64,000 nt of DNA, taken from positions 1 through 64,000 of the forward strand of contig NZ_JAMKFE010000011.1 in the NCBI RefSeq assembly GCF_023721835.1, read 5' to 3'. Shown piece after piece: positions 55,216 to 64,000 of the stretch; the first letter of the stretch is position 1, and each line of letters opens with the position of its first letter. Below the pieces are notes generated by a model. The model was given only the letters and a program-made list of their open reading frames with translations, did not search any database and was not told the origin of the DNA. A program made the translations under genes and the position numbers. The DNA is from Caldimonas mangrovi (GTDB taxonomy: Bacteria; Pseudomonadota; Gammaproteobacteria; Burkholderiales; Burkholderiaceae_C).

Positions 55216-57380
55216 CAGCCGAGCCCCGCGCGCTTCACGCGCCCCTCGCCTGCACATCGCACCGGCGGGTCGCCTGCCGGGCGCTCTCGGTCGCCGGGAT
55301 CGCGATCTGCTCCCCCGCCCTTGCACAGGACGGCCCAGCGGTGTCCGCCACGCCGTTGGAGCCGATCGTCGTGACCGGGTCGGTCACCGAGCTGCGCATG
55401 TTCGACGCGCCGTACGCCATCGGTGTCGTCGACCGCGACGCGCTGCGTGCGGGGGGCCTCCAGGTCAACCTGTCCGAGGCGCTCGGCGCCGTGCCCGGGC
55501 TGTCGGTGCTGAATCGCAGCAACTACGCACAAGACCTGCAGATGAGTTCGCGCGGCTACGGTGCGCGAGCCGGCTTCGGCGTGCGCGGCCTGCGGCTGTA
55601 CACCGACGGCATCCCGGCGACGATGCCGGACGGCTCCGGCCAGGTGACTCACTTCGACCTCGCCGGGGCGCAGCGCATCGAGGTGCTGCGCGGCCCCTTC
55701 TCAGCGTTGTACGGCAACAGCTCCGGCGGCGTCATCGCGCTCGTCAGCGCGCCGGTGACCGAGCGGCATGCCCGCATCGGCGTCGATGTCGGCAGTCACG
55801 GCACACGGCAGGTGCGGGGCAGCTACGAGGCGCCGCTGAACGAGCACTGGGACGTGCGCGCCGGCGTGTCGGCCTTCGAGACCGACGGCTTCCGCCCGCA
55901 CGGCAGCGCGCAGCGGCTGCTGGGCAACGTGCGGCTCGGCTGGCGCGACGGTGCCGACTCCGTCGTGATCCACGCCCACGCACTGCACCAGCCGGCCGAC
56001 GACCCGCTCGGGCTGAGCCGCGAGCAGTACGACGCCGACCCGTTGCAGACCACGTCGCAGGCGAGCGAATTCGACACGCGCAAGACCGCGTCCCAGCAGC
56101 AGCTCGGCGCCCAGTGGAAGCGCCGACACGACCGCGGCGCGCTGAGCGAGACGGCACTGACCGGCTACATCGGCCGCCGTGACGTCAAGCAATGGCTCGC
56201 GGTGCCGCCCGGCGCACAGGCCAACCCCGGGCACGGCGGCGGCGTGATCGACCTCGAGCGCGGCTACCACGGTGCCGACGCGCGCGCGGTGTGGCAGTGG
56301 CGCCGGGTGCGCTGGGTCGCGGGCGCGGCCTACGAACGCCAGCAAGACCGCCGCCGCGGCTACGAGAACTTCCGCGGCCCAGAAACCGATCGCGACCTCG
56401 GCGTCACCGGCGACCTGCGTCGAAACGAGGTCAACTTCGCCGACACCACCGACGCCTACACGCAGGCCGAGATCGAACTCGGCGAGCGGCTCGTCGCGAC
56501 GTTCGGGGTGCGCAGCGGCCGGGTGCGGCTGCGCTCGCGCGACCGCTATCTGGACAACGGCGACGACAGCGACAGTGCCGCCTTCCGCTACACCAACCCG
56601 GTGGCCGGGCTGCTGTGGCGCGCCACGCCTCAGTTGAACCTGTATGCCAGCGCCGGCCGCGGCTTCGAGTCGCCGACCTTGAACGAGTTGGCCTACCGCG
56701 CCGACGGCAGCAGCGGCTTCAACGGCGGGCTGCAACCGCAGCGCAGCCGGCAGCTGGAACTGGGCGCGAAATGGCGCGCCCCCGATGGCCGGGCGGCCGT
56801 GGACCTCGCCGTGTTCCGCGCCGAGACTCGCGATGAGCTCGCCGTGCGCAGCAACGCCGGCGGACGCGCCAGTTTCGCGAACGTCGGTCGAACCGTGCGG
56901 CAGGGGGCGGAACTGGGATTGCAGTGGCAGTGGCAACGAACCTGGCATACGCGCGTGGCGATGACCTGGCTCGACGCCACCTATCGTGACGGCTTTCTCG
57001 CCTGCGCCGGCACGCCCTGCAACGAGCCCAGCGTCCCGGTCGAGGCCGGCAACCGGATCGCCGGCACCACACCGCGCAGCGCCTTCGCCGACCTGGCATG
57101 GCGGCCCGCACAGGGGCGCGAACTCGCCGTCGAATGGCGCGCACAGGCCGGCACCGCGGTCAACGACGTCAACAGCGACTTCGCCGGCGGCTACGGCCTG
57201 CTCGCGCTGCGCGGCCGCTGGCGCTTCGGCCACGAGAACGGGCCTGAGCTGTTCGCGCGGATCGACAACCTGTTCGACCGGCGTTATGTGGGCAGCGTGA
57301 TCGTCAACGAGGGCAACGGGCGCTACTTCGAGCCCGGCGCGCCGCGCACGTGGACATTCGGTCTCAGCTGGCCGCTGTAG
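55212..57380 (+). CDS. TonB-dependent outer-membrane receptor
   Basis: A 722-residue receptor. After a signal peptide (to about ICSPALAQ) comes a TonB-box-like PLEPIVVTGS, the plug domain (NLSEALGAVPGLSVLNR, then IEVLRGPFSALYGNSSGGVI) and a 22-strand-type barrel ending in TWTFGLSW-PL; the final residue is Leu rather than the usual Phe. The ligand may be a siderophore or another metal complex. GTG 55212 overlaps the arginase stop, so both are probably translated from one transcript. Its 3' end overlaps the convergent nuclease gene by 17 bp. Confidence 0.9.
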   Translation: MTAEPRALHAPLACTSHRRVACRALSVAGIAICSPALAQDGPAVSATPLEPIVVTGSVTELRMFDAPYAIGVVDRDALRAGGLQVNLSEALGAVPGLSVLNRSNYAQDLQMSSRGYGARAGFGVRGLRLYTDGIPATMPDGSGQVTHFDLAGAQRIEVLRGPFSALYGNSSGGVIALVSAPVTERHARIGVDVGSHGTRQVRGSYEAPLNEHWDVRAGVSAFETDGFRPHGSAQRLLGNVRLGWRDGADSVVIHAHALHQPADDPLGLSREQYDADPLQTTSQASEFDTRKTASQQQLGAQWKRRHDRGALSETALTGYIGRRDVKQWLAVPPGAQANPGHGGGVIDLERGYHGADARAVWQWRRVRWVAGAAYERQQDRRRGYENFRGPETDRDLGVTGDLRRNEVNFADTTDAYTQAEIELGERLVATFGVRSGRVRLRSRDRYLDNGDDSDSAAFRYTNPVAGLLWRATPQLNLYASAGRGFESPTLNELAYRADGSSGFNGGLQPQRSRQLELGAKWRAPDGRAAVDLAVFRAETRDELAVRSNAGGRASFANVGRTVRQGAELGLQWQWQRTWHTRVAMTWLDATYRDGFLACAGTPCNEPSVPVEAGNRIAGTTPRSAFADLAWRPAQGRELAVEWRAQAGTAVNDVNSDFAGGYGLLALRGRWRFGHENGPELFARIDNLFDRRYVGSVIVNEGNGRYFEPGAPRTWTFGLSWPL

Positions 57381-57879
57381 CGGCCGGCCTGCAGGGGCCG
57401 TGCCAGCGGCGGAACACCTGCGGCTGCATCGGGTCGGGCTGCGAGAACAGGCCCCGGTGCCGAACGCGCGCTTCACGCTCCTGGCGTGCATAGGGTCCGT
57501 CGCTGCGCCGGAAGCGGTAGCTCCAGGCATGACCTTCGCTCACCATCCACGCGGACACGTCGTCGCCGTCCAGCCACAGGCTGCCGAGCCAGCGACGGTA
57601 GGCGTCCTGCGCGCGCAGCACCACCTGTACCTTGCGACCGAGCACCCGCCCCGTCAACGCCTGGGCGGACTGCGACCCCCAGGGCTGGCAACGCTCGGGG
57701 GCGTCGATGCCTTCAAGCCGCAGCTTGACCGGCTTGCTCGCCGGCTCCTCGCCTTCGATGCGCAGCCACAGCGTGTCGCCGTCGCTGACGCGCGTCACCG
57801 TTCCTTCGAGCCGCTGCCCGTCGGCGTGTGCCAGAGCGCAGGCACACGCCATGGCGAGCGCAAGGCTCAGGCCCCTCAT
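57364..57879 (-). CDS. Secreted thermonuclease-like nuclease (SNase domain)
   Basis: A 171-residue protein with a Sec signal peptide ([19 protein letters not shown]) and a staphylococcal-nuclease fold: GTVTRVSDGDTLWLRI, then VKLRLEGIDAPE with the calcium and catalytic residues, and EGHAWSYRF later. It should cut DNA or RNA in the periplasm or outside the cell. ATG 57879 overlaps the stop of the DUF1232 gene as ATGA, so it is the third gene of a tightly coupled trio with the helicase and DUF1232 genes. Confidence 0.88.
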   Translation of the reverse strand: MRGLSLALAMACACALAHADGQRLEGTVTRVSDGDTLWLRIEGEEPASKPVKLRLEGIDAPERCQPWGSQSAQALTGRVLGRKVQVVLRAQDAYRRWLGSLWLDGDDVSAWMVSEGHAWSYRFRRSDGPYARQEREARVRHRGLFSQPDPMQPQVFRRWHGPCRPAATAAS

Positions 57880-58268
57880 GCGCCGGCCCGGGTCACCAGC
57901 CACCAGATGAACCAGCCGAGCAGGACAGCCCAGAACAGCGCGACGAACACCGCCCCCCAGACCAGCCTCGGCAGCTTCTCGCGCGAGACTTCCGCCTCGC
58001 GCAGCAGTTGCTGCCACAGCGGCTTGGGCGTCAGCTTCACCACCGCCGCGACCCCGAGCGGGATCAGGATCAGGTCGTCGAGCTGGCCGAGCACCGGAAT
58101 GAAGTCGGGAATCAGGTCGATCGGGCTCACCGCATACGCCAGCACGACGATCGCCGTGATCTTCGCCGCACGCGGCGTGCGCGGGTCGCGGAACAGCTTC
58201 CACAGAGCGATCAGGTAGGTGGCGAGGCGCGCAGTGTTGGCGGCGCGCACCAGCTTGGTCAGTTTCAT
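57876..58268 (-). CDS. DUF1232 (YkvA-like) membrane protein
   Basis: A 130-residue inner-membrane protein with the DUF1232 core [22 protein letters not shown] and two to three hydrophobic helices, the last at about 103-125. The function of the family is unknown. Both ends overlap neighbours by four bases: its ATG overlaps the helicase stop, and its stop overlaps the nuclease ATG. Confidence 0.88.
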   Translation of the reverse strand: MKLTKLVRAANTARLATYLIALWKLFRDPRTPRAAKITAIVVLAYAVSPIDLIPDFIPVLGQLDDLILIPLGVAAVVKLTPKPLWQQLLREAEVSREKLPRLVWGAVFVALFWAVLLGWFIWWLVTRAGA

Positions 58269-60721
58269 GGCGTCTTCTGCAGGGTTTTCTCGGCATCCCG
58301 CAGGATGCGGTCGAGGCGGTCGGCCAGCTTCTCGGTCGTCAGCTGCTCGCGGAAGCGCTCCACCATCAGCGGCAGCGACATCGGGCTGGGGTGCTTGAGC
58401 ACCACCTCGTCGATGCGCTTGGCACCCATGGCCTTCAGCGTGGCACGCAGCCGGCGAATGTCGAGCTCCTGGCTCAGCACTTCGCGCTCGGCCTGCGCGA
58501 GCAGCAGGTTGCCTGCATCGTACTTGCGAAACACCTCGTAGAAGAGCGAGCTGGAGGCCTGCAACTGCTTCATGCTCTTGGGCGCTCCGGGATAGCCGGT
58601 GAACACCAGCCCGGCCACACGGGCAATCTCTCGAAAGCGCCGCTGCGACAGCTCCGACGAATTGAGGCTGGCGAGCACGTCTTCCAGCAGGTGCTCGGTC
58701 GAGAACGCACTGCCGTCCAATACGCTGCTCACGTCGACGGGCAAGGCGCTGAGCAGTTCCAGTCCGTAATCGTTGAACGACAGGCTGAAGGTGTTGGGCC
58801 GGTCTTTCGCGAGCCGCCATGCCAGCAAGCTGGCGAGCCCCATGTGCACGTAGCGGCCGGCGAACGGGTAGAGATAGAGATGGTGTCCTTCGCGCGACAC
58901 ATGGCGCTCGATCAGCAACGTCTGCGGCGTCGGCAGGTGCGACAAGCGCTGCTGCGTCACCAGCATCGGCTCGGCCGCCTGCAGCTCGGGCTCGAAAAAG
59001 TCGCCTTGCTCCACGCCGCGCAGCACCTCCAGCATCATGTCTGCCATCTCGTTGGACAGCGGCATCTTGCCGCCGTTCCAGCGCGGCACCGCACCCCGCT
59101 TGCGCTCGGCCTTCCTCACATAGGCCACCAGGTCCTGCACGCGCACGAACTCCAGGAGCCGACCGCCGAACAGGAAGCAGTCGCCTTTCTTCAGGCGCGC
59201 GATGAAGCTCTCCTCGATCGTGCCGATCTTGCCGCCGCTCATGTATTTCACCTGCATCGTCGCGTCGCCGACGATGGTGCCGACCTGCAGCTTGTGCCGA
59301 CGCGCGATGCCACGGTCCGGGACGCGGTAGACCCCATCGACGAGTTGCACCCGGTGGTATTCGGGATACGCGTGCAGGCTCTCGCCGCCGCGCTCGACGA
59401 AATTCAGCGCCCATCGCCATTCCGCGGGCGTCAGATCGCGATACGCGTAGGCGCTGCGCACCTCGTCGTACAGTTCGTCGCTCGTGAAGCCGCCGCCGAG
59501 CGCGATCGTCACGAGGTGCTGCACCAGCACATCGAGCGGCTTGTCGGGCGACTCGCGCTTCTCGACCCGCGTCGCTTGCGCAGCCCGTCGTGCAGCGACG
59601 GCTTCCACCAGTTCCATCGTGTGCGTCGGCACCAGCGTCACGCGGCTCGGTCGCCCGGGCGCATGACCGCTGCGACCGGCCCGCTGCAGCAGCCGCGCGA
59701 CGCCCTTGGCCGAGCCGATCTGCAGCACCCGTTCGACCGGCAGGAAGTCGACGCCGAGGTCGAGCGACGAGGTCGCGACCACCGCCTTCAGCCGCCCTTC
59801 TTTCAGCCCCAGCTCCACCCATTCGCGCACGTCCTTGTCCAGCGAGCCATGATGCAGCGCGACGACGCCTGCCCAATCGGGGCGTGCCGCGAGCAGCATC
59901 TGGTACCAGAGCTCCGCTTGCGAACGCGTGTTCGTGAACACCAGCGTCGTCGCCGAGCGGTCGATCTCGTCGATGACCGGCTGCTGCATCTGCTGGCCCA
60001 GGTGCCCGGCCCACGAGAACCGCCCCGGGTCGCGCGGGATCAGCGTGTCGATCAGCAGCGACTTGTCGATGCGGCCCTGCACCAGCGCGCCGTGCGCGCC
60101 CCCGAGCAACACGTCCATCGCCTGCATCAGGTTGCCGAGCGTTGCGCTGAGGCCCCAGGCGATCAGTTGCGGGTTGAAGCGGCGCAGGCGCGCCAACGCC
60201 AGCTGCACTTGCACGCCGCGCTTGTTGCCGAGCAGCTCGTGCCACTCGTCGACGATCACGGTGTGCACCTGGGCCAGCTCCTCGCGCGCGCGGTCGCGGG
60301 TCAGCATCAGGCTCAGCGACTCCGGGGTCGTGACCAGTGCCGTCGGCCAGCGGCGGTCCTGCCGCGCGCGTTCGGCCGACGGCGTGTCGCCGGTGCGCAG
60401 GCCCACGGTCCAATGCGGCGCCAGCTCGGGCAGCGGCGCCTGCAGTGCCCGGGTGCTGTCGGCCGCCAACGCCCGCATCGGTGTGATCCACAGCACCTGC
60501 AGCGGTGCGCTGCCACGGCTCGGCGCGTTCAGCTTCTGCCCGCGCAGCAGGGCGCCCAGCCAGACAGCGTAGGTCTTGCCCGAGCCGGTGGTGGCGTGCA
60601 ACAGGCCGCTGCGGCCCGCCAGCATCGCCTGCCAGACCTCGTGCTGAAAGCCGAAGGCCTGCCAGCCGCGGGTGGCAAACCAGGCGTCGGCCGGAGTGAG
60701 CGGGCTGTCCATGCCCGCCAT
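58265..60721 (-). CDS. Lhr-like DEXH-box DNA helicase (ligase-associated type)
   Basis: An 818-residue superfamily-2 helicase. Motif I is [10 protein letters not shown], motif II DEWH, motif III SATLGN, motif [17 protein letters not shown]; the C-terminal half carries the Lhr-type winged-helix and accessory region. The pattern fits the ligase-associated DEXH helicase group implicated in DNA repair. Members usually sit beside an ATP-dependent DNA ligase, exonuclease and phosphoesterase gene; here none is adjacent. The start is ATG 60721 or 60712. Confidence 0.9.
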   Translation of the reverse strand: MAGMDSPLTPADAWFATRGWQAFGFQHEVWQAMLAGRSGLLHATTGSGKTYAVWLGALLRGQKLNAPSRGSAPLQVLWITPMRALAADSTRALQAPLPELAPHWTVGLRTGDTPSAERARQDRRWPTALVTTPESLSLMLTRDRAREELAQVHTVIVDEWHELLGNKRGVQVQLALARLRRFNPQLIAWGLSATLGNLMQAMDVLLGGAHGALVQGRIDKSLLIDTLIPRDPGRFSWAGHLGQQMQQPVIDEIDRSATTLVFTNTRSQAELWYQMLLAARPDWAGVVALHHGSLDKDVREWVELGLKEGRLKAVVATSSLDLGVDFLPVERVLQIGSAKGVARLLQRAGRSGHAPGRPSRVTLVPTHTMELVEAVAARRAAQATRVEKRESPDKPLDVLVQHLVTIALGGGFTSDELYDEVRSAYAYRDLTPAEWRWALNFVERGGESLHAYPEYHRVQLVDGVYRVPDRGIARRHKLQVGTIVGDATMQVKYMSGGKIGTIEESFIARLKKGDCFLFGGRLLEFVRVQDLVAYVRKAERKRGAVPRWNGGKMPLSNEMADMMLEVLRGVEQGDFFEPELQAAEPMLVTQQRLSHLPTPQTLLIERHVSREGHHLYLYPFAGRYVHMGLASLLAWRLAKDRPNTFSLSFNDYGLELLSALPVDVSSVLDGSAFSTEHLLEDVLASLNSSELSQRRFREIARVAGLVFTGYPGAPKSMKQLQASSSLFYEVFRKYDAGNLLLAQAEREVLSQELDIRRLRATLKAMGAKRIDEVVLKHPSPMSLPLMVERFREQLTTEKLADRLDRILRDAEKTLQKTP

Positions 60722-60764
60722 TATTCCGGGGCCCGGAGCCGACGTGCCCGCGCAGCCTGCTTCT

Positions 60765-61592
60765 TCATGCCGTGATGATCCAGCCTTCGAGCGGGTCGGC
60801 GTCGAGAGGCTTGCCCCAGTTCGGCTGCCCGGTGGCCCAGGCGGCCTGCATCATGCACAACACCGCATCCAGGCTGTCCGCCATCGGGTCGGCCGCCAGA
60901 AGGTCGCGCTGGGCATGCGTGATGCGCAAGCGCAAGCCCAGCCGGGTGCGGCCCTGCTCCAGCGCTTCGAGCATGTCCTTGCGGGCGATCAACCGCTCGG
61001 GCGTCTGTCTGGCACGCTCGTCGGCCTTGTAGCTGCGCGAGCCGATCAGCTCGCGCGCCAGCAACCCGGGGTAGCCTTCGAGCGCCACGCGACTGCCGTC
61101 GCCGTCGAGCAGCCCGGGAAGGTGGACACCCGCCTCGATCAGTCGGGGCACGCCCGCGTGCAACATGAACGCCACCGGCGGGTTCACCCATTTCATCGAC
61201 GGCGACGATCCGGCCGGCGCATCGCAGGCCCGGTGCGCGAACTTGCCACCGGCAGGCCGTGCCGCGCAGAAGGCCGCGAAGGTGTCGCGAACCGTCTCGC
61301 GCGACAGCGACGCGTAGTGGCGAATCAACGGCAGCCATTCGGTGGGCCAGCCGAGGTGCTCGACGAGTTCACGCGGCAGGCCGAACGGAAAATCGAACGC
61401 GCCGACCCAAGGCCCCGGTGTCGCCAGCCAGTGCGCGAAGGCTTCGTCGCCGGGCAGTTGGTTCAGCGCCTTCAGCTGCACCACATCACCGCTGCGCTGG
61501 CCGCGCGCAACGGTGATCGGCTTGCGCGGCGTCGGGCGGCTCGTGAAATCGACGCCGATCACGGCCGGGTCGGGAGCGGACCAGACATCCAT
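60765..61592 (-). CDS. DUF429 family protein
   Basis: A 275-residue predicted RNase-H-like nuclease-fold protein of unknown function (DUF429). It begins with an acidic strand ([13 protein letters not shown]) and has [14 protein letters not shown] and [15 protein letters not shown]; the spaced acidic residues suit a metal-dependent nuclease-like site. ATG 61592 lies 12 bp from the start of the divergent DUF748 gene. It is upstream of the helicase on the same strand with a 43-bp gap. Confidence 0.82.
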   Translation of the reverse strand: MDVWSAPDPAVIGVDFTSRPTPRKPITVARGQRSGDVVQLKALNQLPGDEAFAHWLATPGPWVGAFDFPFGLPRELVEHLGWPTEWLPLIRHYASLSRETVRDTFAAFCAARPAGGKFAHRACDAPAGSSPSMKWVNPPVAFMLHAGVPRLIEAGVHLPGLLDGDGSRVALEGYPGLLARELIGSRSYKADERARQTPERLIARKDMLEALEQGRTRLGLRLRITHAQRDLLAADPMADSLDAVLCMMQAAWATGQPNWGKPLDADPLEGWIITA

Positions 61593-61603
61593 CGCGCCAT
61601 TGT

Positions 61604-62794
61604 GTGATGAATGGCTACCCTGGGCGCACACCCGTCATGCTCATCCTGCAAAATCCTGTCCATCCTGCTGTCTTTCGCGCATTGGCCTTGGAACCTCACC
61701 TCCCCGTCCCGTCGAAGCTCCGCACGCGGCGCATCGCCGTCACCGTGTCGGTCGTGCTGCTGGCGCTCGTGCTCCTCGGCGCCGTCGGCTTTCGCGTCGC
61801 GGTGCGCGAACTGCAGCAGCAGATCGAAGCCGCGCTCGGTCCGCGCAGCCAGGTGGGCAGCCTGCGCGTCACGTGGGCCGGCGTCGAGGCACGGGATGTG
61901 CGCGTGCGCGGCGACCGCTCGCAACGCTGGCCGGCCGAGGACGAACTGCGCGCAGAGCGGGTGCTGGTGGTGCCGGACCTGCTCGGGCTGTTGAGCGCCG
62001 ACGTGCGCATCCGCCAGGTGGTGATCGAAGGTGGCTACGTCGCGATGCAGCGCACCCGCGACGGCCGGCTCAGGGTGCTGCCGGCGTTGACCGAAGACCG
62101 ACCGGGCACCGGCAAGAAGACCGGCGCCGCACCGATGCGGCCGGTGTCGATCGGCAACATCGAACTGCATGACGGCACGCTCGAGTTCTTCGACGCTTCG
62201 GTGCGCCGTCCGGCGCTGAAGCTGCGCCTGGAGCAATTGCACGCGCAGGTCGGCCCGCTCGACTTGCCGACGCTCGACAGCGCCACCAGCGTCCAACTCG
62301 ACGGCGTGCTGAAAGGCGTGCACCGCGACGGTCGCCTCCGCATCGGCGGCGACCTGACGATCGCGACGCAGGACGCCGACATCGAAGCCCGTTTCAACGG
62401 CGTCGACCTGGTGGCGCTGCAGCCCTACCTGATCAAGGTGTCGGAAGCCGGCGTGCGGCGCGGCACGATGGACCTGCGCATCGACGCCACCGTGAAGGAC
62501 AAGCGGCTGCATGCGCCGGGGCATCTGGTGCTGATCGACCTGCAGCTCGAAAGCGCGGGCGTGCTCGGCACCTTTGCCGGCGTGCCGCGCCAGGCGGTGA
62601 TCGCGGCCATGAGCAAGGACCAGCGGCTGGAGCTGGATTTCACGCTGGAAGGCCGGCTGGACGACCCGAAGTTCTCGCTCAACGAGAACCTGGCGATGCA
62701 GGTCGCCTCGGGCCTGGCGAATGCGCTGGGCGTCAGCGTCGGCGGCGTCGTCGAAGGCGTCGGCAACGTCGTCAAGGGCCTGTTCGGCCGCTGA
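61604..62794 (+). CDS. DUF748 (AsmA-like) envelope protein
   Basis: Up to 396 residues. One N-terminal membrane helix (IAVTVSVVLLALVLLGAVGF, about residue 44-63) precedes a periplasmic repeat region of beta-rich AsmA/DUF748 type (VRIRQVVIEGGYVAMQR, GNIELHDGTLEFFDASVR, GTMDLRIDATVKDKR). Such proteins are linked to lipid transport or outer-membrane maintenance. The start could also be ATG 61637; ATG 61604 is the longest. It converges with the BLUF gene, 16 bp between stops. Confidence 0.85.
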   Translation: MMNGYPGRTPVMLILQNPVHPAVFRALALEPHLPVPSKLRTRRIAVTVSVVLLALVLLGAVGFRVAVRELQQQIEAALGPRSQVGSLRVTWAGVEARDVRVRGDRSQRWPAEDELRAERVLVVPDLLGLLSADVRIRQVVIEGGYVAMQRTRDGRLRVLPALTEDRPGTGKKTGAAPMRPVSIGNIELHDGTLEFFDASVRRPALKLRLEQLHAQVGPLDLPTLDSATSVQLDGVLKGVHRDGRLRIGGDLTIATQDADIEARFNGVDLVALQPYLIKVSEAGVRRGTMDLRIDATVKDKRLHAPGHLVLIDLQLESAGVLGTFAGVPRQAVIAAMSKDQRLELDFTLEGRLDDPKFSLNENLAMQVASGLANALGVSVGGVVEGVGNVVKGLFGR

Positions 62795-62810
62795 GCGCCG
62801 GGGGCGCCGC

Positions 62811-63236
62811 CTACGTGCGGCAGATGATCGACGCGGTGGCGATCAGCTCGTCGAGCAGTGCCATCGACGCCTTGCCGGACACCCGGTACGGGTCCAGCAC
62901 CGGCTTCTCGGAGTACTTCAGCAGCAGCGAGGGGTTGGTCTTGGACAGGTTCACCTGCCCCATCGTCCAGCCGGCGAAGCGCCGCTCGGCAATCTCCTCG
63001 TAATGCAGGATGACCACGTCGCGGTGGCGCTCGTCGCAGACGATCTCCTTGTACAGCGTGTTGACGGCCTCGCGGCCGCCCTCGAGCACCTGCATGAAGA
63101 TGTCGCCGCCGTGGCACAGGATGCCGGTGATCCCGAGCGCCGGGTTGCGGGCGCGCGACTGCGTCAGGATCTGTTCGATCACTTCCTGGCTCACCGGCTG
63201 GGCAGCGCGGCTGGCATAGAGCAAGCGGATCAGCAT
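62811..63236 (-). CDS. BLUF-domain blue-light sensor
   Basis: A 141-residue stand-alone BLUF (FAD-binding blue-light) protein. The photocycle residues are Tyr7 (LLYAS), Asn31 (ARNPALGITG) and Gln49 (FMQVLEG), with spacings 24 and 18 as in AppA and PixD. GWTMG near residue 90 carries the conserved Trp and Met. There is no attached output domain, so it must act by protein contact. It lies 10 bp downstream of folE and is almost surely co-transcribed with it. Confidence 0.92.
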   Translation of the reverse strand: MLIRLLYASRAAQPVSQEVIEQILTQSRARNPALGITGILCHGGDIFMQVLEGGREAVNTLYKEIVCDERHRDVVILHYEEIAERRFAGWTMGQVNLSKTNPSLLLKYSEKPVLDPYRVSGKASMALLDELIATASIICRT

Positions 63237-63246
63237 GGCATTCGAC

Positions 63247-63966
63247 TCACTTCCGGTGGTTCAGCAGGGACAGGAATTCGCGTCGCAGCGACGAGTCCTT
63301 CAGGAAGGAACCTCGCATCACGCTGTTGACCATCTTCGAGTCCATGTCTTTGACGCCGCGCCACTGCATGCAGAAGTGGTCGGCCTCCATGACGATTGCC
63401 AGGCCGTCCGGCTGCATCTTCTCCTGCAGCAGGTCGGCCACCTGGGTCACCGCTTCTTCCTGGATTTGCGGGCGGCTCATGATCCACTCCGCCAGGCGCG
63501 CGTACTTCGACAGCCCGATCAGGTTGGAGTGCTCGTTCGGCATCACGCCGATCCACAGCTTGCCGAGGATGGGGCAGAAGTGGTGCGAGCACGCACTGCG
63601 CACGGTGACCGGGCCGACGATCATCAGTTCGTTGAGCCGCTCGACGTTCGGGAACTCGGTGACGGTGGGAATCTTCGCGTAGCGGCCCTTGAACACTTCC
63701 TGCAGGTACATTTTCGCGACGCGGCGCGCGGTGTCCTGCGTGTTGTGGTCGCTCTCGGTGTCGATGACCAGGCTTTCGAGCACGCCGGTCATGCGCTGCT
63801 GTACCTCGTCGAGCAGCGCTTCCAGCTCGCCCGGCTCGATGAAGTCGGCGATGTTGTCGTTGGCATGGAAACGCTGCTTCGCGGCCAGGATGCGCTCGCG
63901 GATGCGCTGGGACACCGGCACGCCCTCGTCGTGCGGTGCGGTGCTCACGGGGGAGACGGCTTTCAT
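63247..63966 (-). CDS. folE: GTP cyclohydrolase I
   Basis: A 239-residue type-I enzyme that makes dihydroneopterin triphosphate, the first step of folate/tetrahydropterin synthesis. The zinc and active-site block VRSACSHHFCPILG is intact, with KYPP-equivalent region DTARRVAKMYLQEVF and QIQEEAVTQVADLLQ near the C-terminus. ATG 63966 (MKAVSPVS) is preferred to the ATG at 63996, which has no coding-like sequence before it. It forms an operon with the BLUF sensor gene. Confidence 0.94.
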   Translation of the reverse strand: MKAVSPVSTAPHDEGVPVSQRIRERILAAKQRFHANDNIADFIEPGELEALLDEVQQRMTGVLESLVIDTESDHNTQDTARRVAKMYLQEVFKGRYAKIPTVTEFPNVERLNELMIVGPVTVRSACSHHFCPILGKLWIGVMPNEHSNLIGLSKYARLAEWIMSRPQIQEEAVTQVADLLQEKMQPDGLAIVMEADHFCMQWRGVKDMDSKMVNSVMRGSFLKDSSLRREFLSLLNHRK

Positions 63967-64000
63967 GGCGTGCACTGCTTGTGGTATGCCGGGCATGCTA

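Overview
The window is GC-rich DNA from a Gram-negative bacterium, most likely a betaproteobacterium of the order Burkholderiales. The grounds are three Bug/TctC-type tricarboxylate-transporter receptors, a Burkholderia-type general porin, dense c-di-GMP signalling genes, and an adenylosuccinate-lyase/PcaB-type lyase cluster typical of that order. The genus cannot be fixed from the sequence. I saw no rRNA, tRNA, insertion sequence, phage or CRISPR array.

Layout. 1-5433: chemotaxis operon (two methyl-accepting receptors sharing an exact 732-bp block, CheW, CheR, CheB); both receptors end in a CheR/CheB-tethering pentapeptide. 5434-6667: decayed stretch with a frameshifted methyltransferase remnant. 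6668-11800: an EAL phosphodiesterase with a degenerate GGDEF, a Cache-type chemoreceptor and a membrane diguanylate cyclase. 12111-16193: DUF2141 protein, Tat-exported carotenoid oxygenase and a large metallophosphoesterase. 16224-29683: organic-acid uptake and catabolism region with two LysR regulators, a GntR/LacI hybrid regulator, an FMN-dependent hydroxy-acid dehydrogenase, an alpha/beta hydrolase, an aspartoacylase-like hydrolase, three Bug receptors, a Liv-type binding protein, a porin and a fumarase-superfamily lyase.

29868-31861: di-heme cytochrome and DUF4142 protein. 31879-36530: transglutaminase/ATP-grasp/alpha-E cluster whose usual partners (DUF2126 and a zinc-metallopeptidase) survive only as fragments. 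36584-37465: a protein with a GRDP-like N-terminal domain followed by twelve copies of an AFCVRxP cysteine peptide; this is the most unusual object in the window. 37549-47960: three large CHASE-PAS-GGDEF-EAL proteins. 48019-50861: divergent iron-type ABC permease and ATPase with a perfect 10-bp inverted repeat between them.

50990-57380: CtpA-type protease (with a strong terminator), MoeB/ThiF-like enzyme, LOG-family protein, arginase and a TonB-dependent receptor. 57364-60721: start/stop-overlapping Lhr-like helicase, DUF1232 protein and secreted nuclease. 60765-63966: DUF429 and DUF748 proteins, a BLUF blue-light sensor and GTP cyclohydrolase I.

Functionally the window is dominated by environmental sensing (three chemoreceptors, five c-di-GMP proteins, one BLUF photoreceptor) and by uptake of carboxylates through orphan binding proteins. 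Several loci show erosion or duplication: gene fragments at 5.5, 18.5 and 36 kb, the receptor repeat, and the tandem peptide repeats. All assignments rest on motif recognition from the sequence alone; no database search was run.
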